Shown here: in pieces, positions 1 through 11,900 of the stretch
Numbering within the stretch: position 1 is the stretch's first letter
How the letters are laid out: every line of letters starts with the position of its first letter
Notes under the pieces: model-generated
Databases searched by the model: none
Seen by the model: the letters and a program-made list of their open reading frames with translations, nothing else
What the model was told of the DNA's origin: nothing
From: Antedon bifida
Lineage: Eukaryota > Echinodermata > Crinoidea > Comatulida > Antedonidae
Reading direction: 5' to 3'
NCBI GenBank assembly: GCA_963402885.1
Contig: OY727093.1
Span: 24,055,409-24,119,408 of the forward strand
Length of the DNA stretch: 64,000 nt
Translations under genes and position numbers: made by a program

Positions 1-474
1 AACTCCCACTATATTGTCTCAGTGAATTGATTTCCTATCAATCACATTTTTTTTTTTTTGCACTTTGAATTTTTTAAGGTCAAAATAATAAAAACCAAAT
101 TTGAATTGATAATTTTCACAAGTGTCAGTCATGAATGGCTTTATGGAACTGTACTTTGTCTATTCTATCTAATAATGCAGAATTTATTGCAGAAAGATGT
201 TATTTTATCAATCAATCGTGCCAATAGTGTATGTGATGGAAGGGAAGTATAATAGAATGAAGATTATGATCAAGTCTGGCTGTGATATTAGTGAGTGTAT
301 TGGACATGGATTCTACAATAGCCGACAGCTGAAACATGCACAGCTTAAATTTAATAGTTAAAGATTTCTAAAGGACAGATTAAATTGATTTGGATTCCCA
401 GAATTATGTAGTGGTCAGAATTTGTCAATGCTGGAACGTTATTTAAGCAGTGACTACAAAAACTGAATAATTTC
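1..474. other. Intergenic, nothing recognised
   Basis: AT-rich non-coding sequence. The only open frame of note (about 64 codons near 58-252) has no recognisable domain and no splice or promoter support, so it is treated as chance. Confidence 0.6.
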
Positions 475-602
475 ATTCCATTTCATTTATTTATTTGACC
501 AAAAAAACTTAATATAAAAGATACAGAGATGAATTGGCCAGGGACTGCTAAAGTAAATAAGATTTCTATAACTACAAGAGTCAGCAGTCCCATGATTTAA
601 AA
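475..602 (-). repeat. Possible LINE 3' tail fragment
   Basis: Read on the minus strand, this stretch has a GGGACTGCTGAC...AGCAGTCCCTGG pairing and ends in a short tandem AAATAAAT tail. That layout resembles the 3' end of a CR1/L2-like non-LTR retrotransposon. No reverse-transcriptase coding sequence is visible, so the family assignment is inference. Confidence 0.3.
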
Positions 603-992
603 CTAAATAAATAAAATAATATAATATAAAAATAAAATAACCAATTAATATATTTAAACGTCAATATACAAAAAAAATTATAATAGAAAATGAATTAAAT
701 TAAATATGCAAAACAAAAAAGATATTAACAATAATTATCAAGAAGGAAATAGTCAATAGATAAATGAGGAAGAGATTCAGTAACAGCTGAAGGTGGTATA
801 GATATTGCTAATGGTCAAAGAAATGGCACTGTTTGGTGACATTATAGGGCTTATTCAACATTACCATATTTAATTTACCTAAAATAATAAATAAAAACCA
901 AATCTATTTGGAAGTTAAAATAATGGTTCAGTTCAGGCTTATGAAAAAAAAATGTAATTTAATAGTGTACATTCAGTTTATGAAAATATTAA

Positions 993-1618
993 AGACCCCT
1001 TCCCTGCAATTTTGGACGTTTTTTGGAAAATAATACATATATATCACTTTAAAAACATTAAACCATGTCATTTCTTGTCTTAAATGTACGTTTTATGGTA
1101 AATTATGATAAAAAGTGAGAAACAATGCACTACCTAAGTAGCTCGCGGCGATCGACCTCTCGTGGACGGTCTTAGGCCTAGCCTAGCTAGGCTTAGTTTT
1201 GTAGGCCTAGCTGGTAAACATCGGTAACGTACGAACATCGTACGCGAGCTATATACCTAGCCTGATGTTGTATAGTTGCTGCATTAATTGTCTTTCTATT
1301 TTTGCCAGACTCCGTTGATACAAATTGGGGAAAACCCGGTATTTTCGCTGAAAAGTTAGGAGTCTTCCATTTGTTTTGGCCTCACGATCGATCGAAAAGT
1401 GGGCGAATTACAGGTGAAAAACAAAAATATCAATCCGCGCGCAATGCATTTTGGGATTTATAGCGGGCCGCTATAATTATTAGAATCGACTTATTTTTCA
1501 CATTTTTAACCGTTTAAAGACGAAAAAAGTTATCGCAATAGGACCATATAGTATTATTTTTACATTAAATATAGTTTGTGATCTTAAATTAGATCTAAAA
1601 AACGTAGGGAATGGGGCT
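993..1618. mobile_element. TTAA-flanked non-autonomous DNA element, copy 1
   Basis: A 626-bp element bounded on both sides by TTAA (989-992 and 1619-1622). The left end reads AGACCCCTTCCCTGC and the reverse complement of the right end reads AGCCCCATTCCCTACG, so the termini are imperfect inverted repeats. There is no coding potential. A second, right-truncated copy lies at 19312-19879, matching from the left terminus to the sequence CATATAGTA at 1553. TTAA target duplication is the hallmark of the piggyBac superfamily, but the termini do not begin with a typical piggyBac CCC, so superfamily is inference. Confidence 0.75.
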
Positions 1619-1622
1619 TTAA

Positions 1623-2329
1623 TACAAGTTATATAATTTTGTTCAACATATACAGGTACAATTATACAGTATTTACTGTAATATTGTTATGAAAACAAAC
1701 TTTCATGTGTCTTTCTAACAGATTCAGTGTACATACAAATGCAAATATCATAATTGCTAATCTAGTGCGCCCCTGTACCTTTGTACTTGAGATTGAACAT
1801 GTCAGATCTCATATAGATGATAAAACTGACACATTGAAAGAAATTTTAATTTTATTTTAAGCGTCTTCAAGCGTCATGATAAAATATTTTACATTGACAT
1901 TGTTAAAAATGATTGTATAAAAATATACAGTACTGTACTGTATATACTATTTATTTCTATTATTTATTTAATAGTGTTTTTCCACCTTTCATATACATAA
2001 AGTTTGTGAAGTTCTTTTTTTGAAAGAGTATTAAAACTTGTGAGTAAAATTCATTTTAAATGCACACTAGAATTCTTAAATCTGAGCATGGAGGTTTACC
2101 TCCATGATCCGAGGTACTTAATTTATAGTTCTTGGCGAATCATAGGCCATACAGGCATCACACCATTGAAAGACTGGCCCTGAGCATTTCCTTAAATTTT
2201 AACAGATGACATGTTCTACAGTCACTCAAGATTTTTAAATGCAATTAGATTATTAGAAAAACAATGAAATAATACTAAAAATTGACTTTTTAATTTAAAA
2301 CTTATTAATATTATAGGGACTGTTTTCAA
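1623..2329. other. Intergenic, nothing recognised
   Basis: AT-rich sequence with repeated TACAGTA/TACTGTA words (for example around 1925-1950). No gene or repeat boundary found. Confidence 0.6.
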
Positions 2330-2500
2330 TATGTTTTATTGTCCCGATAATATACATAGCAGGTGACAATCCATTCACAGGACAAACACATAAGATGCCA
2401 AGGCCTGACAGTTATTTTTGTTGTGAGAAAAGATCAAGCAGGATTTGAACCCTGGATCCAGGGATCCATGGTCTTAACCACCAAACTAAAACTCTATTTT
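2330..2500 (-). repeat. tRNA-derived SINE-like unit
   Basis: On the minus strand, TAGTTTGGTGG fits a Pol III A box and GGTTCAAATCC fits a B box about 40 bp downstream, spaced as in a tRNA. The rest does not fold as a full tRNA: the anticodon arm is replaced by a GGATCC-rich direct repeat. A tRNA-unrelated body and an A-rich end near 2330 follow. This points to a tRNA-derived SINE rather than a working tRNA gene. Confidence 0.6.
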
Positions 2501-5494
2501 TGTGAAGACAGGCGAATATGCTACAGTATGGTATTTTATTACAATTAACAATTACTGATAGTTAAATTATTCTTGTTACTTTATATATAGCCTTCTATAC
2601 TGCAGACTTTTCAAGCACTACAGAAATGTCTGCAATCCTACAATTCGGCCCAATTACGGATGTACGGGAAAAGAAGATAATTACTATGGAAATAATTACT
2701 TTACTTTATTTTACTTGCAAGTTAAAAAAAAAAACTTAAATGTACCCCTCAATAAAAAAAATGTTAACATTTTAGGAAGGACGCAAATTTCAGTCAGACC
2801 AACATTTGTTGAGCGCCAATTGTAAGTTATAAGAGAATTTACAACAACATTGGACAGGGAACACGTGTTAAGACATACAGACGTGGCCTTTCATTTTCAT
2901 GACACACCTAGTAAGTACAATGTACTATCAAGTCTGAATATTTTTACGCATACTCAGAAACATGTGTGCATATACAGAATTACTATTAGACGCTATGTGT
3001 AAAAAACTACTGACATTTTCTATTTACTACAGACATTTTTTTAACAAGAATACTGAAATTAATTTTAGAAAGTTGAGAACTCAGCTTTTGAAGATTTGTG
3101 CCAAGATGATACATGACTGTGAGGCTATAAAATAGTCTCATAGTAGGTGTAAAATTCTCACTAAATTTGATATTTAAGGTCATATATCATGTTAATAGCA
3201 AATTGACACAAATTGGAGAATGTTCATGAGTCAATATTAACAACAGTAATGATACAACTTCCACAATAATGATAATAAATAAAATTCACTATGAAGATAT
3301 GTTAAAATAATTTAACTAGGAATATAATACTTACATTTAAGCTGAGAAAAAAATCAGCATGTATCCAGTATAGACTACAGATAGGAAAAGTACAGGACCC
3401 AATTGGCCACTTATATAATGTCCAGAGAGGACACTAAAACAGCAGACAGTGAGTGCACTTGGCCAGACTGAGGTCATGACCAATCAGTCACCCATGTTAT
3501 AATTGACTAACACTAACTCTTCTCTAATTGGCTACTGAATATTATCTTCTTATAATCAAGTTCTTCATTGGTCAAAGCACAAGTACATAAAACTTCAGCT
3601 CTCAAAGTTAAACTATCAATTATGGTTCAAAATGTCATTTAATTATTAATTAAAATAAAACTTAAGTACATTATTATGAATTCAGAATATTAATAAAGTT
3701 TACACTGAGGGATGTCTTGCACAATACATGAGGTTATGCCCTCTGATCTCTTGTGACAATTAAAGTTCCTGTCTTATTTGTTCTAAATTAAATTATCACA
3801 TTCAATTAGGCTTGTGTGGTTTTTAAGCACAAAAATGCCTACAGCGTATGGTTTTTACAACAAATCTGAAAATTTTCGTGAAAATTACCTCATACTTTTA
3901 GTATTACTTTTAATAAATTATCTATGTTAATATCCATAATAATAATATTCATTTTTTATTCAATGCAAAATGTGATAAAATACATCAAAAACTATATTCG
4001 TTTTGTACTTATGATTATGAATGCATATACCAACACGAATATGTTTTATGAATATGAAAGGAAGATCATCTCAAAGTTTTTTAAAAATTGTTTTCATAAG
4101 GTTTAGAAACCTCCCTAATGTTTTACAATCCTAATAGGACTTTTAAAAACAGTAATATTTAGGCCTACTTGCTATGTTAGCAGTCCTCACTATTGAGAAC
4201 ATCATGCCATCATTTGACTGGTTCCAGTTGACATACATCGCATGCGATTATTGTACTGTAATTGCTTTGAACTTTATAAAGGTTTTTAAAGATGGTATAC
4301 CACCAAGTAATTTATTAACACATAACGTAAATAAAAACTCTACAATCAGATATACAATAAACAAACTATCTTTGTAGGCCTCTGTCAGATAAACATGAAT
4401 ATCAGTCACAAATCATGTACAGTAGGCCTACAGTACCTGATATAATGTAAAAGAGAGAGAGGATTTCTCCTATGGGTATGCTAATCTAAGTACTAGACTG
4501 TTGGGAATCTGGATGACCTATTCCTAAGCCTAAAGAATAACATAATTAAAACCAGAGTAAAACATTAAACTTTTTTTTTTATCATTCCTTGCAAGCAGTG
4601 CCAAGGGTTAAAGTAAAGAGCTTTGTTGTGTTCCAATCTCAAGAACTTTTGACTTTTTCCGACTTCCTCAACAAGATAATAATAACATCTGCTAAGCATT
4701 TTCATTTTTTTAGTAAATGTTCATGTTGCTATGTATTTCTATGGAAAAGGAAATAATGTACCTCTGAAGTAGTAGTTAAATTTATGAAGACCGAAAGAAC
4801 ATTATATTGCCCTAAAACCATATTGATTTGAAAACATAAATATAGTTTAACACATGAAGTTTTTTTTTCCAGAAGTGATGAAATTAATGGTCTTCCAATG
4901 CTGGAGGATTTAGTAAATTTCATCTATTTCGACCTATTTTAATGCTTTATTCCTCTCCGAAGCCCTGCTCAGTGATCCTAACTCCGGGTTCCTTGGGTTT
5001 CGCCAGTGAGCGCTCATAGCTGTTATGCCCCTAAAATTTAGTGAAAACATAGTAGCATGAGTGTGAATCATGACATGTGGTAGGCCTACACTTACCAATT
5101 AAATAAACATAAAAATAAACATACATGAACTTTCAACAGATTATCTATTATCATATTTTATTCAAACATTTTATTCATGGAAGGTTTTTTGTCATTGAAG
5201 CTGGATATCAAATTTGTAAAATTTGGTATGGTAAATATAATTAATCTATTGCTGAAACCAATGGACATCTTTGTGACCTGAATGTGTAAAAATGGCCGAG
5301 AATTGCCTAAATTCATGTTGATGCATTTGGATGTTTCAAAGACATTGGGCCAAACAAAAAATACACTTGTGGTGGAGTTTACGAAACGGCCGTTTTTTGA
5401 AAGTCGGTCGCTTACAAGAGGTGGATATACTGATAGCTAATTAGAGATGCATTTGCACATGATTTAGACATAGATTTGTAAAATATATAATATT
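2501..5494. other. Intergenic, nothing recognised
   Basis: About 3 kb of AT-rich DNA. The short open frames here (60-72 codons) have low-complexity, hydrophobic compositions and no domain. A few AGGCCT palindromes occur (4162, 4425, 5082). Confidence 0.6.
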
Positions 5495-5695
5495 TTCTAC
5501 ATTAGCTGGCTATAGTAATTACATTAGCTGTGAGGCAATTTCCGTTACATTAGCTGTTGACTGTTCTACATTAGCTGGTGTTGATTTTTATTTACTACAC
5601 AAGCTGTTGGTGTTTCTACATTAGCTGGATGTTTTACTACATTAGCGGTTGTTTCAACATTATAGCTGGCGTTTTCTACATTAGCGATTGTACCA
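5495..5695 (+). repeat. Degenerate CTACATTAGCTG minisatellite
   Basis: The core CTACATTAGCTG or close variants (TTACATTAGCTG, CTACACAAGCTG, CTACATTAGCGG) recurs about nine times over 200 bp at irregular spacing of roughly 20-32 bp. It is not coding: the frame through it is a shadow of the repeat. Confidence 0.75.
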
Positions 5696-7252
5696 AGCAT
5701 CAACCCCTGAATAAATTTCAGGAGAAGGAGGGTGTTTTTTTATCTATTTATTTTCTTAAAGTACTATTTTTCGACATTTTGGTGCTACCATTATGAAATA
5801 AACACTGACTCGTTAAAACAGGAAAAAATGAATAACTACATTTTCAACTTCAAGAAAACCATTTAAGGCAATAAAATTGTTTATGTATACATGCGATAAT
5901 CAATTTTACGATTTAATCAGCGCGGCTTGAAAATCAGGGAGGGCAGTATAAAGTAGGCTTATATATTTTCGTTGGCCTTGGCTTAAAAAAGTGGAAAATT
6001 GCTGTTAAAATATTGTACTTCAGGGAAATGGCATGATTATTGGTCCCATGGTTTTGGAAGAAATAGAGTGCTCTCTGTACAAAGTCTAACAAACTATTGT
6101 ACATCTATTATACAATAGATTAATTTATCTTCATTTGATGTTCAAACAATTTTCCTTTCCTCACAATTTCATTAAGTCTTGGTAGTTTGCTGATTTTTAA
6201 GAATCAAATTAAATGCTATTTCTCATTAGTAATGTTTGCTTCGATAATAACAGTAGACCGCAATAAATTAATCTGCGTTCAAAATGAGCACGCAATTGTG
6301 TCGACAAACTCGGCCTTTAAGTCATGCTCATATTTCTACCTTTATACCTTTTACCACTTGCAAGCGCATTGGGTCCAACTACTTTACCTTTGCACAAGCC
6401 AATATTATCTACTTGATTTGTTAACACTACCATAACAACTTTATTGATTTTTGGTAAGCAAAAATATGTAACAATGAACACATTTCCTATAATGAAATAT
6501 GTCAATAACAAAGGGTAAATTCATACATAGAGAAACTGCAATTTAAAATAATCTAATTAATATTAAATGAAAAGATCAAACTTTATTTTCAGTAAAAAAA
6601 AACACCTCAATTTTGAGACCACTATACTAGTATGGATAGAACAAAATATAAAGTAGATCAGGCTTAATACAGTATACTGTACAACCATGGAGGTTAATAT
6701 TAATAATATTTTCAACAACAAAAGAAACATTTTATTAATAAAATAACTACAGGTTTGACAGTTGTACATTAATAATAATTATTTGAACCTAACCTATCAA
6801 ACAATTAAGAAAAAAAAAAGATCTGGCAACATGGCATTATAAAAATTGAATATGTATACAATAACACTGAATTTTTTCTGTATCATACGTACACTACAGT
6901 ATTGAACTATCAAATAATACTGTTATTGCTATCTTATAGTACAGTAGGCCTACAAATGAAAAAAAACATCCCTTACTTTTCTACAGCAATTAAATTTAAA
7001 TTCCACCTGTTTACGAGAAATGGTTAAAATAAGTAAAATAACCAGAAATAATCCTATAAATTCCAGAGTGTTTGATAGTGTACAGCCTATTGTCAGTTCA
7101 TGCCTGCGAATTAAATTAAAACACTTCTTATGTGATCAATAAAAGCCAATTGTTTGCACACAGACCATACAGCAAATACTTTTATTTGACCTCATTTGCA
7201 CTTTGAATTATTGAAGTAATATATCAACCGGATAACATGTGCCACTTTAAAA
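5696..7252. other. Intergenic, nothing recognised
   Basis: AT-rich sequence. Short open frames on both strands overlap each other and lack any family signature. Confidence 0.6.
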
Positions 7253-7584
7253 TAATAGTTCTTATACATTAATTATAAATATGAAATATTAATACAAAGA
7301 AAAAGGCTTTGAGTTTTGTATTGTTTTCTGGTTAAAAATATATTCTAAATTGATTTATGGAAAAAATAGGTTGTTTTTTTTACTACTCAATGAAGAGATT
7401 AGTTTTGATTACATTCAACGTTGAATATTGGTGTACCAGTTCTTGTACCATTATTATAATATGAAATATTATTAATACAAAGAAAATATAGTAATAGTAA
7501 TTTAGTATATTATTATTTTCTTGTTAAAATATATTTTAAATTGATTTATGGATGAAATAAGTTATTTTTGCTACTCAATGAAGA
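7253..7584 (+). repeat. Tandem duplication, two diverged units of about 195 bp
   Basis: The series TATGAAATATTAATACAAAG, TTAAAAATATATTCTAAATT, GATTTATGG and CTACTCAATGAAGA in 7259-7395 recurs in the same order and orientation in 7461-7584 with small indels, showing an old local duplication. Confidence 0.65.
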
Positions 7585-10090
7585 AGAGAGACTTTCAAGG
7601 TGGAATGATATTGTGAAATCAAACATCTAAAATCATGACTGACAAGTAAAAGTACTTCATCAACTAACACAAACATCAATTATTTGTGTACTTAAGCAGT
7701 TAAATATTATACTATTGTTTAGTACAGTAATAAACATGTCATAAATAGTGTTTCAAAACAAATAATGATTCATTTTTCATACTGTACAGGTATTCATATT
7801 CATATTCATTTATTATCCAGATAAATAATAACAATAATACAAAAAGCATAAGTAACATTAGCAAAACAAGCATAGAAAAAACGCAGAAACTATCCTGGCG
7901 GATTGTCAAAAAGCAAAAAATATCGCTATAGAAGACTCTCCTGATAGTGCTGGTGGCAAAATAACAGAAACAAGGTTAAACATTTAACAATCCGGTAGAT
8001 TAGGTACCTAGATTAGCAAGGTTAGGCAAAGCTAGGTTAGATTTATGCTAATTTTATTTTTTATTGTGGTGATTGAAATGACACTAAACTCACAGATTCT
8101 TCTCAGGAATAGGACAAATATCTTTTTTACAGTGTTAAAAGTTAGTGATCATTTACACCCCAGAGGGATCATGACATGATATTGTTAATTATAGTAATTC
8201 ATTTGACAAGCTTCACTTTTGGAATGGTGGCACTCACAAACTATGGTGAGGTCAAGTACCAACTAAATAAACTAGAACAAATATAAAAGAGAGTGGACTG
8301 CCAAGATAATTTAATTAACAAAAACTAAATAAAAACATCATAAAAACACTACTGTGCTAATCAGGGTAGACACACACTGTTATGTTACACACACATAAAC
8401 TGTAAAGAGTAAACACACGCTTATATTAAAGTTAGACTTATATAAACAGATTTTCCAATGCCCAGGACATTGAACGATTGGAACAGTCTCCTGACTGAAA
8501 TCGCACTGTCAAAAAAAACCGCCCCTGATTCTTAAAAAACTAAAAATAACTAAAATCGAGCGCACGTGGCATACTGTAAGCTGCAAACACACTGGATTAA
8601 AGCTGAAATCAGTGATGTCCAGTCAGCATTCTGGAGATGAATTATATATTGAATATATAATAACAATAGTAATAATAACAACAGAGGTTGATCAACTTTA
8701 GCATCAGGGTGTATTTTATTTTTAACCTCAAGTTTGATTCTTTTATGTTAGATTAAACAATAAGCTTTCGTTATCTCCATAGATCATGTTATTTTACTCC
8801 TGGGTTATCATACTGTAGCTCAATACCATTTGAAAGTAGTTATATAATCACCATTAATTTGAAAAGTCAATTAGAATAATACAGTTTTGAAAAGAATTTT
8901 TTATAGAAGCATTTTATTGAAAATACCATTGCAGCCGCAAGTCAAATCCATTCAATGAATTACATTTCAATTCTCAAGTTTAAAAGGATCATGAATTCTC
9001 AAAGGGGTTTTATGTAATACAATATATATTGGAATTGGGAGTTAATTTGAAAGAGAATTGGCACAACCAATGTAAAAACATATGCTGTATTTCCCACCAG
9101 GCCAGCAGTACTGCAAGAAGAGATAATCTGAAAATGACATAATAATGCATTATTCTATACATCTAAACAATGACAAGTAATTACTTATGCTATTCAACAT
9201 CAGTATAATGAATGTGATGAGTTGACCTAGAAATGATTAAATTTAAAATTTGATGGTTTTTAAATTGTTAATCAAACTGCTTAAATGGATATTTTAAAAT
9301 AAATTTTAAGTTTTAAGTTTAATTTAACTGTTTTTATTCTCCTTTGTTATTATTTATTTACATTAAATAAAATGGTCCATGCCATGGTAAGACTATAATT
9401 TAGAAAGATAACAATTTTAAAAATGTCCCAATGATTGACTAAAACTCATTTTTATTTAGTTTTCTGAAAAATATTCAGAAAACATTTTACTTTTGTAATT
9501 TAAAAAAATATATTCATAATACTACCTGAATATTTTTGTTTTGATCCTAGTACTTGTATTTGAGTGACATTAATGTATACAAGTAATAAACAGCACAAAG
9601 AAAACTGCAGAAATATAAGTCATACTAATATTTCATTTTTGACAATGATAAAATCACTAAATTGTTGGACACATAATACTAATAGGTATTGTACATTACA
9701 GAAAGAATTATAACTCATTTGTTTTGGAATGTATGACGTTACATAGTCTTTCCACTATGCATGACGTGCTTGGTTAGTTTACTTGAGATACGAAAACTTT
9801 AAGTTGTTTCTTTATTTGTAGTTCAGATTTTGTAACCTATTTCAATAATTATTAATTAAAAACAATTATACTATAATAAACTATTTAAAAAAATGACACT
9901 CCTAATCATTTAATAGATTACTCCATAAAGCTAAAACGGCCTGTGAAAAACACCAATTTGATGAATCAAAGTATTTATATATAGTTTTTAGCGACTCTAC
10001 AGCTCACTATGTCGGTCGGTTGGTCAGTTGATCGGTAAACACTAATTCAAATTTGAGCATGCGACTACAGCCATGTACAGTATATTGCCT
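7585..10090. other. Intergenic, nothing recognised
   Basis: AT-rich. Around 7795-7830 there is a short TATTCA tandem run at the edge of an A-rich stretch, which could be the 3' tail of a retrotransposon fragment on the minus strand. No coding sequence. Confidence 0.5.
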
Positions 10091-11292
10091 TGTTTAATTA
10101 CATTAATACTTGAGACACCCCTATTCAGGGGATGTGACATCTCTATTCAGGGGACACCCCAATTACAGTAAGGGGATACTTTTTTTTGGGTACCAAAGGT
10201 GTTTTTTTATAGAATTTTATAGAATTATTTTTTAGTACATATTATATATTTGATTAGTTAGATTCTTTGCAATTAATGAACCTGCCATGCTATCCTGGGG
10301 TGAATGCCATCTTTTGTAAACAGTACTCCTGGGGGAAAAACAAATTTCAGTAACAAATTATGGCATTGTATTTGACAGCAGGAAATTAATATATTGCAAT
10401 TTACATTTTTTTTAAAGAAAGGTATGCATTAGATTTACACTAATGCTATTGTAAAGCTTTTAGCTTGCGACGAGTGACCCTACCAAAAGACATACTGTAC
10501 CATATGTTTCCGATTCCTATCAAAAACCAAACACCTAATTGATACAAATCATTTTTTTTATTGAAATAATGTACCAAAAATGTAATACTAAATAATAGAA
10601 AAAATGTTGAAGAGAAGTATTGTTACACTAAAGTAATAGAAGTCTTAATAGAAGTTTCTTAAGAAATGAAATGTGTGCCACAAACGTTGATAGAAAAGCT
10701 ATTTATGCTGTAAATTGATAATCACTAAACAAAGATATAATAATACATGTCACATTTCTTGTTAAATTCATAAATCAAGAAATCTAAGAAAGTATGTTTG
10801 TTAATTATTCACTCCATTTACTGAAATAAAGTATAAACAATTTCAGGGCAAATGACTGCAGTAACATTAATTGAAACAAATCATAATTATTTAAAGCAAT
10901 ATGACTTTTTTATACAGGAACAGAATTCTTTCTACACCTAAACAAGATTTTAAATTACTATATAGAACAAAAAAACATTTAATTTAAAAGTTGCAGATAT
11001 AAATCCAAATCAGTCAAAATTTCAGAATATTACATAAGACCAATTTATAATCTATCTACTGTATATCATACTGGTTTTAATACCAAATAATATTATCAAT
11101 TTAATACTATTACTATACCCCTTCTAAAGACACCTTTGGGGAACAAAAAAGTGTTCATTTAGTAGGGGTGTCCACTGAATAGTCTGTACTGTATTTTTCC
11201 CTAGTAGTAGTATAAATTTCACAAGAAAGTGTCACCCTAATAGGAATGTCCACTGAATAGGGATATCCTAAAGGAAGGTTCTACTCTACGGT
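10091..11292. mobile_element. Probable DNA element with long inverted repeats
   Basis: The left part (10110-10215) holds ACACCCCTATTCAGGGGA, CTATTCAGGGGACACCCC and CCAAAGGTGTTTTTTTAT. The right part (11120-11290) holds the reverse-complement counterparts ACACCTTTGGGGAACAAAA, AGGGGTGTCCACTGAATAG and AATGTCCACTGAATAGGG. The interior of about 0.9 kb has no coding capacity. A short relative with CAGTA...TACTG ends lies at 23446-23559. Exact termini here are uncertain. Confidence 0.55.
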
Positions 11293-11779
11293 ATATGATT
11301 ATACAGTATATACAGTATTTCATAAATTTAAAAAAAATTATTTTAGATTAAAATTGACCTTGATTGATTGACCTGGTCTGAGTGGCTGCTCTTCCCTTTA
11401 TATGAATCATTAATAAAGGATTGAAGATGGCTAGGCATGAAATATCACTCAATAATTTAGCCAAGTTCACCTTTTATACATATAAGGAGAAAACAGTGGT
11501 CAGTCACTGCTATGGTAAAACAATGGTTGTAACATTTGCTTCATATTTGATTGATATCCCTCACAAGATGCATGTGTATTGTGCCATTAAGTATTATCCG
11601 GCATAATTTTAAAACAATGATTGATTGCCAGCTTTCGAAAGGTTTACATTTAATATTTACAGATTAAAAAATACCAGGGTAACATTTATATTTGTTTAAG
11701 TTATTATTCTCAATTAGTTTTTTTTGTTGTGCCATTTAATTTAACTTTGGTTTCTATTCTATTCATTTTGTTATTTACC
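11293..11779. other. Intergenic, nothing recognised
   Basis: AT-rich. A 61-codon open frame (11421-11606) has no recognisable domain. Confidence 0.55.
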
Positions 11780-11900
11780 GCAACTCTCAACATCGACAGG
11801 CTTAAGGATACAAGTAATCTGGGCACAGACAGGTCTTGAACCCATACCTCTCACATGCTAGTCTGATATATCCCTTACCATTACAAATACCTTCCTTCAT
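11780..11900 (-). repeat. tRNA-derived SINE-like fragment
   Basis: On the minus strand TGTAATGGTAAGG resembles a Pol III A box and GGTTCAAGACC a B box about 40 bp later, followed by a tRNA-unrelated region. It is unlike the unit at 2330-2500 outside the boxes, so it is probably a different SINE family. Confidence 0.5.

Noticed and set aside
2395-2480. A tRNA gene on the minus strand
   Set aside because: A and B boxes are present but the arms do not form a full cloverleaf and the anticodon region is replaced by a duplicated GGATCC segment; a SINE fits better.
5495-5695. CRISPR-like array
   Set aside because: Repeats are short, degenerate and irregularly spaced, and the genome is animal.
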